Shown here: positions 24,111 through 33,470 of the stretch, piece by piece
How positions within the stretch are numbered: position 1 is the first letter of the stretch
How the letters are laid out: each line of letters opens with the position of its first letter
Source of the DNA: Symsagittifera roscoffensis
Taxonomy: Eukaryota > Xenacoelomorpha > Acoela > Convolutidae
Direction of reading: 5' to 3'
DNA: 64,000 bases
Assembly (NCBI RefSeq): GCF_963678635.1
Contig: NC_087063.1
Location: 55,147,504 to 55,211,503 of the forward strand
The notes under the pieces: generated by a model
What the model was told of the DNA's origin: nothing
Databases searched by the model: none
Seen by the model: only the letters and a program-made list of their open reading frames with translations
Made by a program: the position numbers and the translations under genes

Positions 24111-26087
24111 TGTTCAATTCTCCTCCAACAAATCTGACACTTCTGATCCCGTGCTCGAGTTCCTGTCTGAGTAGGTGTCAATCCCCGATTTCCTCGGCGG
24201 TATAACGTTTTGAAATAACCATACGTAGTCTCCTACTGAGTAAACTTTTGCACCAGCTGCATTCTTATCAAATTTTTTTCCTCTGCCTTGCCTGTGATTG
24301 CTGAGTATTTTATCTGTACAAGTCGTTCAAATCTTGTTGACGCCTAATCGCATCCCTTACATAAACCTGTGGTGATGCTTTCTTTCGTTCATACTCTGGG
24401 TAAAAGAAAGTTAAGGGCAGAGACTTCTCGTGTCCAGTCAACATCATGTGTGGACTATTTCCCGTCGTGGAGTGTTCCATGCTGTTATAAATTCTCATCA
24501 CTTGTGGAAGGTATATGTCCCAATCACTCATTTATCTGGAACAATACACCCTCAACATCGACATCAGAGTCTATTTTTGCCTCTCCCTTAAGCCATTCGT
24601 CTGGGGAAGATACGTCGTAGAATGAGCTTGAGCCACATGAGAACGTCTCATGAGCTCTTTAGTAAGTTCTTCTACGCAGGCTGTTCCATTGTCCAATTGA
24701 AACGTCGTTGGAGATCCGTGCCTCACTATCAACGTATTGATTAGATGATCGCATGTCTCTTCTGCTGAGGCAGTCATGCATGGCACGGCCTCTGCATATT
24801 TTGTAAAGTGATCGATCATCGCCAGGACCTGATTGTAGCCACTGTCTGTCATACATATCTTCTGGTGGTCAATTTGTATCACCTCGTTGAATTCAGATGA
24901 CTCAATCGACTGCAATGGAAATCGCTTTTTCCTTGAATCTTTCACTTGTTGACATGACAGACTTGATGTTATCCACCTCTCACATGCTTTTTTCATCCCG
25001 GACCAATCAAAGCGTTTCAGGATCCTCTGGTATACTTTATCAATCCCCTGGTGGCCCATTTGATCACGTGACCTGAACAAAACTTCTCTCTGATAGAGTT
25101 GCGGCAACACTATTGCAATAGATTTGTACAGGACTTTGTTCTCCTCTCTCATCTTACAGTCCACGATCCTGTCCTTGTTCAGATTTGTTCTTCCCTCCTT
25201 CTGCATAAAGTACTGTCTCAGAATAAGATAACTGTCTTCTTCCAGATCACTTTTTCTGGTCCCCCATTCTACATCCATCTCTTCAAGGTGCTCGTCATGC
25301 GGTCATTCCATTGCGCTCGTAGTAGGTCCAAGAGACTGTATCTCGCATTCAAGTATGTTTTCATGACCCTCAATTGACTACTCAGCTCATCGGGCTGATA
25401 TGCGTCATCTTCCATCTTCACGCACCAAACTTCCGTCAATGGCTCTGTCTCTTGTCTGAACGGTTGAAGGTCAGTCCTGACTGCTTCCTTCTGCGGTAAC
25501 AAGCTCATCGAACGTTTCGAAACCGCTATTGTTTCTAGATCATCCACTGCGTTGTCAAAGACTCTTTCACAGGGTACCAGACAGCGATCGATCGAGTCAC
25601 AATTAGCAATGTGTGGATCGCCAATTCTGACAATTCTGATCCTGTGCTCGAGATCCTGTCTTAGTAGGTGTCGATTTCTGAAATCTTCGAGTTGCTGTCA
25701 ACGGTTGAGTCTGCCACGGATCACGTCTCTACGCCAGGTTCCGACCTGTACGTTCTACTCTTCCATCTAAGCTCCCCGAACAAAATTTTATCCTCCAGGT
25801 CTTGTTCCTCTACTCGACCATTTTCTTCTACACCCGACTCCCTGGACCAACTTACTTGTTCAGGGATTTGTTCATTCACTCGCCAACTTTTTCAACGTTC
25901 TTCTCCCCGGACAAACTTTCTTGCTCCAGGTTTTGTTCATCTTCCCCCATTTTTGATCGGGTACCCCAAAAGTAACGGTCTTATTTTGTGTTCCGATCTC
26001 TTGTTCATTTTGTTTGTATGATGTTCTCATCAAAACGCTCTGAGGAATCGCGGATGCTACTTGCTGAACTACCGTCCTACAATCGCT
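24111..26087 (-). pseudogene. pol: Copy B: integrase and upstream linker
   Basis: Integrase lies in 24571-25278 and 24310-24531. The zinc site is damaged: FRSRDQMGHQG lacks the first His and SSLSCQQ lacks the first Cys. In the core, QIDHQKICMTDSG and QLDNGTACVEEL supply both Asp, and PQTNGLRERQK keeps the Glu. The C-terminal part has YNSMEHSTTGNSPHMMLTGH and VYSVGDYVWLFQNV. The linker (25269-26087) includes DDLETIAVSKRSM and EDDAYQPDELSSQL. A piece of this linker (IDTYSDRNSSTGSEVS, near 25640-25690) recurs after the integrase at 24128-24205, replacing the normal C-terminal extension. Frame breaks near 24540 make it inactive. Confidence 0.85.
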
Positions 26088-26996
26088 TTAATTTTCTATG
26101 TGTTGGCGTCTTGATGGCTTGATCCTTACTTTCTCACTAATTGTCAGCGATGCCATGGCTGCTGCCCATTCAGGGTCGCCTCTAGTCACCTCTCTCTCCA
26201 ACAATCCACCCAGCATCCGCATCACTTGTGGTGTGACCTGTACCGTTTTTTCCAGCAATGAGAGGCTGTTTATGTTCATACCAGAGAGTTCCTGTTGAAC
26301 CAGGTTCGATCGTAGCAATAGATCCAAAGGCAACGGGTCCTTCTTAGATAGGATCTTTTTTTCTGCTGTCTTCTCCACCGGTAACTCGGGGTGTCCCGGA
26401 ATTGGATGTCCAGACTTATCCAACCATCTCGTCAAGGGATGCGCTTCATAAGTTTCTTTGTCCAGAAATGAGAACCCTTCCTTGTTCTCCGCCTTATTGG
26501 CTTGCTTTTCTTCTGGTTGCTCGTAAAGCTCAATGTTTTTGCTGAGGTGGTCAACATTTTGGTGTTTGTCACGCATCCTGTGCTCGATTATCATGCGGTA
26601 GCCATCTAACCTGACTAGCCACCGACCAATATAGCTCTGGTCCATCGAGTATGTATTCAACCAGGATAGCGCTCTATTGTCCACGCGTAACTTAAAGGGA
26701 GCGCTCCCGAAGTATGCGCGGCACTTTTCTACGAATGTGACTACTGCAAACATTTCTTCTTTCGGTGCACGATACTTTATTTTATTGTCATTCGACACTT
26801 TACTGCCATATGCAATTGGACGGAGAATTTTTCCTTCATTCCATTCCTGCTCGTGATGCAGTATTCCTGAGATGGCTACTACTGAAGCATCAAGGTTGAG
26901 AACGTACATGCCCTTCTCTGTGGGCTTGCCTATCACAGGCGCCTGGCACAGTTCGCGCTTTGTAATCCTGAAGACTGCCTGCGCTTTTTCGTTCAA
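26088..26996 (-). CDS. pol: Copy B: RNase H and connection domain (open, 302 residues)
   Basis: One of the longest intact frames of the window. Ty3-type RNase H preceded by the end of the RT connection: LNLDASVVAISGIL (Asp36), APKEEMFAVV (Glu81), LRVDNRALSWL (Asp106) and DKHQNVDHLSK (Asp149) hold the four acidic catalytic residues expected for this enzyme. GRWLVRLDGYRMIIEHR is the usual core strand. Residues 155-302 are the connection toward integrase, with HPLTRWLDKSGHPIPGHPEL and NINSLSLLEKTVQV. The upstream RT is in a different frame, so the domain cannot be made as part of a full Pol polyprotein. Start codon is arbitrary within a former polyprotein. Confidence 0.85.
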   Translation of the reverse strand: MNEKAQAVFRITKRELCQAPVIGKPTEKGMYVLNLDASVVAISGILHHEQEWNEGKILRPIAYGSKVSNDNKIKYRAPKEEMFAVVTFVEKCRAYFGSAPFKLRVDNRALSWLNTYSMDQSYIGRWLVRLDGYRMIIEHRMRDKHQNVDHLSKNIELYEQPEEKQANKAENKEGFSFLDKETYEAHPLTRWLDKSGHPIPGHPELPVEKTAEKKILSKKDPLPLDLLLRSNLVQQELSGMNINSLSLLEKTVQVTPQVMRMLGGLLEREVTRGDPEWAAAMASLTISEKVRIKPSRRQHIEN

Positions 26997-28160
26997 TTCG
27001 AACTTCTTTCCTTTTGCGAATCAGCTTCTGCATTGGATACACCTTGTCTGCATATCCTTTTATGAACTCACGGTAAAAATTGGCGAATCCTAGGAAGCTC
27101 ATGAGTTGTATGTCCGTTCTGGGAGCCTTCCATGGCGACACAGCCTCTACTGCTTCCGGGTCCGGCCTTACCCCAAGCCTGTCCACCATTCTTCCTAGGT
27201 ATTTTATTGAGTCCCTAAGGATCTCACATTTCGACGGCTTGCATTTCAAGCCAGCTCTCTTCATTCAGTCGAAGACCTTATCAAGTCTATCGATGTGGTC
27301 TGCCAAGGTGCGTGTTGCTATGACCACGTCATCCACGTAGCACATCACAAGATTCCAGTACTTCTTCGTTACTCTGATCAAAGCCTGAGCCCTCATTCTT
27401 TGAAAGGTCGCTGTGGCATTGTGCAAGCCAAAAGGCATCCTCTTCCACTGGTACAACCCCAATTCACATGCGAATCTAGTCTTCTCTCTGTCCTTCTTTC
27501 GTGGAGGGACCTGCCAGAAGGCAGAACCCAGGTTCAATGTAGCGAAGAACTTGGCGTCGCCAAGTTTCGAGAGGGTCTCATCTATCCGCGGTATAGGGTA
27601 GGCATATTTTATTGTCACTGCGTTCATGTAACGAAAGCCGCAACAAAACCTAAGCTGCCCGCTTTCTTTGTGGCTATGACAACCCCACAACCCCAAGACG
27701 ACTTCGAGGGTTCTATCATGTCGTATTCGAGCAACATTTCTATTTCGGTTCTGCACGCTTCCGAATTGAGAGGCGTCATGCACCTTGCACCTTCCCTGTG
27801 GGAAATGGCGCCTTCTTCTAATTCGATTTCATGTTCCACAAAATTTCAACAACCGACATCCGCCTTATGTTTTGAAAAAACGACCGCATTCCGATTTAAA
27901 ACCGCCCTTAATGATGCAAAATCTCCCTCACTTATTTCACCTTTCAAGTGTTTTCTTTCCAACAAAACCGGTTTGTCGGAATCTAACTTATCTGAAGAGG
28001 GGTGTTCCGGAAACTTCGAGCAGCTCGACAAGCCGTCATCAGCCGAAAAAAGTTTATTAAAAGATTTTAATTCATTAATCCTCTATAAAATCATATCTTT
28101 ATTGGCATGGCTAGGACAGTCTGTCACAATATGTCTCTCCAAATTTGCTTTTTCCTCATA
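26890..28160 (-). pseudogene. pol: Copy B: reverse transcriptase with mutated catalytic Asp
   Basis: RNA- and DNA-dependent DNA polymerase of the Ty3/Gypsy class. The order is EIEMLLEYDMIEPSKSSWGC (27624-27839), then AYPIPRIDETLSKLGDAKFF, LNLGSAFWQVP, MPFGLHNATATFQRM and CYVDDVVIA (27265-27783). The thumb region (26890-27264) has CEILRDSIKYLGRMVDRLG and LMSFLGFANFYREFIKGYAD. YVDD at 27328-27339 keeps both Asp of motif C. In motif A the catalytic Asp codon is AAC (Asn) at 27532-27534, where the family has LDLxSGYWQ, so polymerisation should be abolished. Frames change near 27800 and 27265. The 288-residue plus-strand frame at 27295-28161 is its antisense shadow. Confidence 0.9.
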
Positions 28161-28990
28161 GTCGGTCCTCATTGGCAAAGCGTAGACAATTTTCTTTCCA
28201 CGCTGGATTAAAATCGTGGTGTCCAGTGTATTCAAAATTACACTCACATACAGTCCTTTTCTTGTTACTGAAAAGCTCCGGCCTAAGATTACTGAACTTT
28301 GATTGTTTGGGTTGAGTACCAAGCAAACCTGTTTACTATCACTTAGTCAGTTAAAATTTCTCATCCTAAAATTCGCTACTCCTGCCTGTCCCGGCTGTAG
28401 TTTTCCTTTTCTGTCTAAAAAAATTGGCACCTTATTCTCACCAGTTATTATTCTGTTTTCTGGTCGCTTAGCATACTTACTGTCCGGGTTTCTAATCCTT
28501 ATGAGTTCATTGCTCAGGTCAATCAACACGTCCAAATTCTTGACAAAATTGCGGTCCAAGATGAATTGGTCTGAATCGTCCAGATTCTCTACTACCAGGA
28601 AACTCGTCCAAAGGTCCCGTCCTCCCATTTGAAGCACTGTTATTGGTGTTCTTACGGCTACGCAGATTGCTCCGCGATTGGCTGCTTCCAATCTCACCTT
28701 CGTCGGATTTAAGTCTTCCCTCGCGAAGCCAATTCTTTCCCAAAACTTTACTGGCATAACACTAATCAACGCTCCTGTATCTAGAATTCCTGTTACTCCT
28801 ATTTTCTTTCCACTGGTCTCTAACGATGTGCAGTCACATCTTCTTCGTATCCTTTGTGCACAGCATCTTGCTTCATCATGACTTCATGGCCGATTCTACG
28901 GTCTTTGAGTTCTTCCTGACCCAAATAGATCTGCCCTAATTGGTCACTGTCTTTTGCGACGTAGAACCTAGTATAGATGCTCGAAATTCA
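28161..28990 (-). pseudogene. pol: Copy B: aspartic protease and protease-RT spacer
   Basis: Retropepsin-like protease that would cut Gag-Pol. ILDTGALISVMPVKFWERIG carries the DTGA active site at 28770-28781; the chain continues with VRLEAANRGAICVAV, the flap-side block GRDLWTSFLVVENLDDSDQF and ILDRNFVKNLDVLIDL, which resembles the second half-site (ILGxxFL). The readable stretch 28347-28769 is 140 residues, a normal length for a retropepsin. Downstream, 28083-28322 (NNQSSVILGRSFSVTRKGLY, ending before RT) is a conserved spacer. This is the only complete protease in the window; 29977-30360 and 33515-33790 hold duplicated N-terminal halves. The start is within a former polyprotein. Confidence 0.82.
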
Positions 28991-29925
28991 ACATCACTTG
29001 ATATGGTCCATAGAATTCCACGTAGCGCCAGCGAAGTTTCGTTATTCGAGGGCCATCTTTTGTTAACAACGCTCGCTCAGCTCTAGACTCCGTGCGTGGC
29101 ACTACTTGTTTCAGATAATCCGCATATGTATCCAAATGCATCAAAGTGAACTCTAAACGTTCAATAGCTTTCTGATAACCTGATGTCCCGCCACTGAGGT
29201 TATTGACTGTATTTTGCTTCCTTGAGGCACCATGCTGAACGTCTGCCCGGAGATCACATTTAGTTCCATGCTCAAACTGTTTGGTGCTCTCGATTCTTCC
29301 ACCTCCGATGCTTCAGAGGAGTTTGGCTTCTCCTGAGTTTTCTCACTTTCTAGTTCGAGCTTCACGTTTTGTTCTATCTCCCTTGTCACCAATTCCTGTT
29401 GGACTCTGTTTAAGGCATCTCTAGCTGCTACCCTATATTCCCTCTTGAAAATGTCTGCCGCTGTCCCTGGTTCCAGCTCACGCATTTATTCTGTCACTGC
29501 CTACATTTTCTTCGTAGCCAGCTCTTGCGGTTTCCCTTTCCTGCGGGCCTCCGCTTCAATGAATAGGCGTGTTTTGCTGGCTTTCACACCCGATTGAGCT
29601 TCTTCATGCCTTTAATGCTTGATGTCTGCCACAGCATCCCAAAACTGTGGACAATCCGATTTAAAATGACGATGCAAGTTACAAAAGAAACACCTGGGGC
29701 CGAATTTGACAATTAATCCTCTCATGAAATCTTCATGATCGACTTCTGACGCATCTTCATCCTCGCGGCTGAAGACTAACACTTTCATGCCTTGTTTGAA
29801 GGTTTGGCATGCTAATGTATGATGATCCGTCGAACTGCAATTTGCTCAAGAGCGTCTCTTGTCCATGTCGTCCCTTGGTTTGTTCCAGTTGTTACCTTGG
29901 TTCGCTGGTCCATTGTTAAAATCGC
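28991..29925 (-). pseudogene. gag: Copy B: duplicated Gag C-terminal block 3 (knuckle remnant and linker)
   Basis: Third tandem occurrence of the Gag C-terminal part, located just before the complete protease. It holds the knuckle region (about 29600-29900, with CFFCNLHRHFKSDC readable in the minus strand near 29640-29700), then the helical linker at 29153-29485 (RELEPGTAADIFKREYRVAA, ESEKTQEKPNSSEASEVEES). Upstream it is joined at about 29920 to the truncated protease of the next unit. Stops and small indels interrupt it. The linker may correspond to a Gag-Pol spacer. It is a duplication product, not a separate gene. Confidence 0.7.
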
Positions 29926-31262
29926 GGTCCAAGATGAGCTGGTTTGAATCGTCCAGATTCTCTACTACCAGGAAACTCATCCAAAGGTCCCGTCCTCCCA
30001 TTTGAAGGACTGTTTTTGGTGTTCGTCGGCTACGCAGATCGCTCCGCGATTGGCTGCTTCCAATCTCACGTTCGTCGGAGTTAAATCTTCCCTCGCGAAG
30101 CCGATTCTTTCCCAAAACTTTACTGGCATAAGACTAATCAACGCTCCTGTATCTATAATTCCTGTTACTCCTATTTTCTTTCCCCTGGTCTCTAGCAGAT
30201 GTGCAGTCACATCTTCTTCGTATCCTTTGTGCACAGCATCTTGCTCCATCATGGCTTCATGGCCGATTCTACGGACTTTGAGTTCTTCCTGACCCAAATA
30301 GATCTGCCCTATTTGGTCACTGTCTTTTGCGACGTAACTCCTAGTATAGATGCTCGACATTCAACATCACTTGATATGGTCCATAAACTTCCACGTAGCG
30401 CCAGCGAAGTTTCTTTATTCGAGGGCCACCCTTTGTTAACAACGCTCGCTCAGCTCTAGACTCCGTGCGTGGCTCTACTTGTTTCAGATAATCCGCATAT
30501 GTATCCAAATGCATCAAAGTGAACTCTAAAGGTTCAATAGCTTTCTGATCCTGATGTCCCGCCACTGAGATTATTGGCTGTATTTTGCTTCCTTGAGGCA
30601 CCATGCCGAACGTCTGCCCGTAGATCACATTTAGTTCCATGCTCAAACTGCTTGGTGCTTTCGATTCTTCCACCTCCGGAGCTTCAGAGGAGTTTGGCTT
30701 CTCCTGAGTTTTCTCACTTTCTAGTTCGAGCTTGACTTTTTGTTCTATCTCCCTTGTCACCAATTCCTGTTGGACTCTGTTTAGGGCATCTCTAGCTGCT
30801 GCCCTACATTCCCTCTTGAAAATGTCTGCCGCTGTCCCTGGTTCCAGTTCACGCATTTCTTCTGTCACTGCCTACATTTTTTTCGTAGCCAGCTCTTGCG
30901 GTTTCTCTTTCCTGCGGGCCTCCGCTTCGCTCAATAGGCGTGGCTTGCTGGCTTTCACACCCGATTGAGCTTCTTCATGCCTTTAATGCTTGATGTCTGC
31001 CACAGCATCCCAAAACTGTGGACAATCCGATTTAAAATGACGATGCAAGTTACAAAAGAAACACCTGGGGCCGAATTTGGCAATTAATCCTCTCATGAAA
31101 TCTTCATATTCGACTTCTGACGCATCTTGATCCTCGCGGCTGAAGAAAAACACTTTCATGCCTTGTTTGTAGGTTTGGCATGCTAATATATGATGGTCCG
31201 TCGAACTGCAATTTGCACGAGAGCGTCTCTTGTCCATGTCGTCCTTGGTTTGTACCAGTTGT
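29926..31262 (-). pseudogene. gag-pro: Copy B: Gag zinc knuckles, linker and truncated protease (unit 2)
   Basis: From 31237 downward: knuckle 1 (ANCSSTDHHILAC, first Cys replaced by Arg) and knuckle 2 (CFFCNLHRHFKSDC, a complete CX2CX4HX4C), which bind genomic RNA in nucleocapsids. Then an open frame of 175 residues at 30341-30868 with ELEPGTAADIFKRECRAAAR and LMHLDTYADYLKQVEPRTES. Then the protease N-terminal half with IIDTGALISLMPVKFWERIG (29977-30360). Protease sequence stops at LILDRDF and is fused to NNGPANQGNNWNKPRDDMDK, which is Gag. The junction lies at the shared ttaaaat sequence near 29916-29925. Confidence 0.8.
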
Positions 31263-32955
31263 TACTTTGTTAGCTGGTCCATTGTTAAAATTGCCCAAAT
31301 GTTTTTGTAGTGGCCAGATCTCAATGGAGGCGTCAGTGGAAAATATTCCCTGAAATAGAGTCTCAGTTCTTCTGGTGTAGGCGCATTAGTTGAAAGTGGT
31401 GTGTAATAGGTCCCCAACATCGTCCGAAGCTCATCGTTCTGGACACCATCGATGAATTTTAAGGCTACTGCTAGGTTCATCCTGCTATTTTACTCATTTG
31501 GTTGACTACGCCTTCTAAGCATCTCCAAATTATCCAAAAACTAGTCTATCGTTTCATCTTCACGTTGCCTTCGTTTCTCGAAACGCATAATTGCTTGGTG
31601 TCCTTGCACTCCTGAGCCAATACGATTCAACAGATTTCAAAGATCTTCTCAGCTGTGTCCCGCAGGTATTGCTTTTTGGCCATCACGCAATTTAGGGCTG
31701 TCCCTTCCAGATTGCTAGTGAGTGCACTGCATTCTTGTCTTTCTGTCGAGTCTTCCTCCTCAAATTGCAGTTTCATTACTTCTATCCAGGTATCTATATA
31801 GCCGTCAAATTCGTCTTTATAGTATCTTATTTTCTTAGATACCCTCCTGAACCTCACGATGCGTTCACTGGTCCTGGATAACCTCGTCAGGAAAGTTTCC
31901 AAGGACCTGTTCAAAGGTTCAAACGCCGTAGCCATTGATATTGGATCTCGTGAATGCCCCGCTTGAGCGTCATTGCCTTCCGATAGAAGCTCCGGATTTT
32001 CCCTCCTGTTCGAGTCGCTAGGATGATTTCGTCTTTGATTCGCATGACTCCAGTTTGTGGAATCACATCTCCCAGTCGCACTTACGTCTTGCGTCTGTCT
32101 TTCGTTTGAGGTCAGTATGTTGGCAGTTGAACCTCCTCTGATTTTTGGGCCCCTCGGCCTACTATCCCCTGTGGCAAAGTTGGATGCACTGCCCCTACAT
32201 CTCGTGAATCCATATGTCCTTCTTCTGTTAGTTTGTTCATTGAAGTTCACTCTCGGCTAGCTGTCGGGTTCTCTTGAGTTTGCTTCCCTATTCCTCGATC
32301 TACTCCTGTTTCCTAGAATCCCATCCAACCTATCCATGATAGCCTGAGTGCGCATCTCCATCATTGCGTCTACTCTCGTGTCAGGAGTCCAATGGGTCTG
32401 CTCTTGCTGACTTCTTAACTTCTCTATGTCCTTGTTCAATCGTACCTCTCTTTGCTCAGCTTCCCTTGTCGTTTGCGACAAGTTTTGAGCCAAGTGATCA
32501 TCTGTCTTCTCCCCTCAAGCGGTTTTCACTTCTGCTGACTTCTTGCCTGTTGCGGTTGATCTCTTCCCGCAGGCTCTCGCTCTTGACGTGGACTGCCGTA
32601 CCCAGTTCACTCATTCTTAGGGACATCTGTTCTCTCTGTTCTCCTATACTGTCCACTATGCTCGTCAATTGATGCCCTTTCGTCCACTAATGTTGTCACT
32701 TGAGATGGTGTCACCCTATTGATTCCAGGCAGTTTAGTGCTAGTGAGACTCAAGTTTTACGTCTCTGTATCGATGTTTCTTCATAATCCACTTCTGGTTC
32801 CGTTGGTGGGTTATTTGGCCCTGTGTTTCGGTCCTTTCCAGGTTGCACCTCGAAATTTTTCATTGTCTTGTTTACTTTCCTGACCACACCAAATTGGTCC
32901 GAGGAGCCAGTCTCCTGTTGGTGAGTGCTCCGTTTTCTTGAGTCGAACTGTTGAG
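31263..32955 (-). pseudogene. gag: Copy B: Gag coiled coil, RG-rich and capsid-like part (unit 2)
   Basis: Second copy of the body of Gag, the structural protein of the particle. The coiled-coil part (32257-32700) reads REAEQREVRLNKDIEKLRSQ, the polar part NRRRTYGFTRCRGSASNFAT with SNERQTQDVSATGRCDS, and the capsid-like part (31627-32250) FLTRLSRTSERIVRFRR, DGYIDTWIEVMKLQFEEED, LEGTALNCVMAKKQYLRDTA. 31262-31480 adds RMNLAVALKFIDG-like sequence (MNLAVALKFIDGVQNDELRT). The DGYIDTWIxxM motif is typical of Ty3 capsid N-terminal domains. Upstream, 32800-32955 is the gag 5' block (SSDQFGVVRKVNKT), joined at about 32955 to a displaced Gag linker fragment. Confidence 0.8.
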
Positions 32956-33470
32956 ACTTAGTTGAGGCACCATGCCGAACGTCTGCCCGTAGATCACATT
33001 TAGTTCCATGCTCAAACTGCTTGGTGCTCTCGATTCTTCCACCTCCGATGCTTTAGAGGAGTTTGGTTTCTCCTGAGTTTTCTCACTTTCTAGTTCGAGC
33101 TTGACGTTTTGCTGGCTTTCACACCCGGTTGAGCTTCTTCATGCCTTTAATGCTTGGTGTCTGCCACAGCAACCCAAAATTGTGAACAACCCGATTTAAA
33201 ATGACGATGCAAGTTACAAAAGAAACACCTGGGGCCGAATTTGGCAATTAATCCTCTCATGAAATCTTCATGATCGACTTCTGACGCATCTTCATCCTCG
33301 CGGCTGAAGACTAACACTTTCATGCCTTGTTTGAAGGTTTGGCATGCTAATGTATGATGATCCGTCGAACTGCAATTTGCTCAAGAGCGTCTCTTGTCCA
33401 TGTAGTCCCTTGGTTTGTTCCAGTTGTTACCTTGGTTCGCTGGTCCATTGTTAAAATCGCGGTCCAAGTA
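32956..33470 (-). pseudogene. gag: Copy B: duplicated Gag knuckle block, truncated (unit 1b)
   Basis: Minus-strand fragment beginning at the protease/Gag fusion (LDRDFNNGPANQGNNWNKPR, 33381-33480), through the knuckle region (about 33130-33400) to a clipped linker (SMELNVIYGQTFGMVPQ, about 32960-33015). There it is joined to gag N-terminal sequence. About 230 bases of the linker (the ELEPGTAADIF part) are deleted. Same protease/Gag fusion point as at 29920, so both arose from one event followed by a larger duplication. Confidence 0.7.

Noticed and set aside
27295-28161. Open frame of 288 residues on the plus strand
   Set aside because: It lies exactly antisense to the RT and protease spacer, which carry recognisable motifs. 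No domain on this strand.
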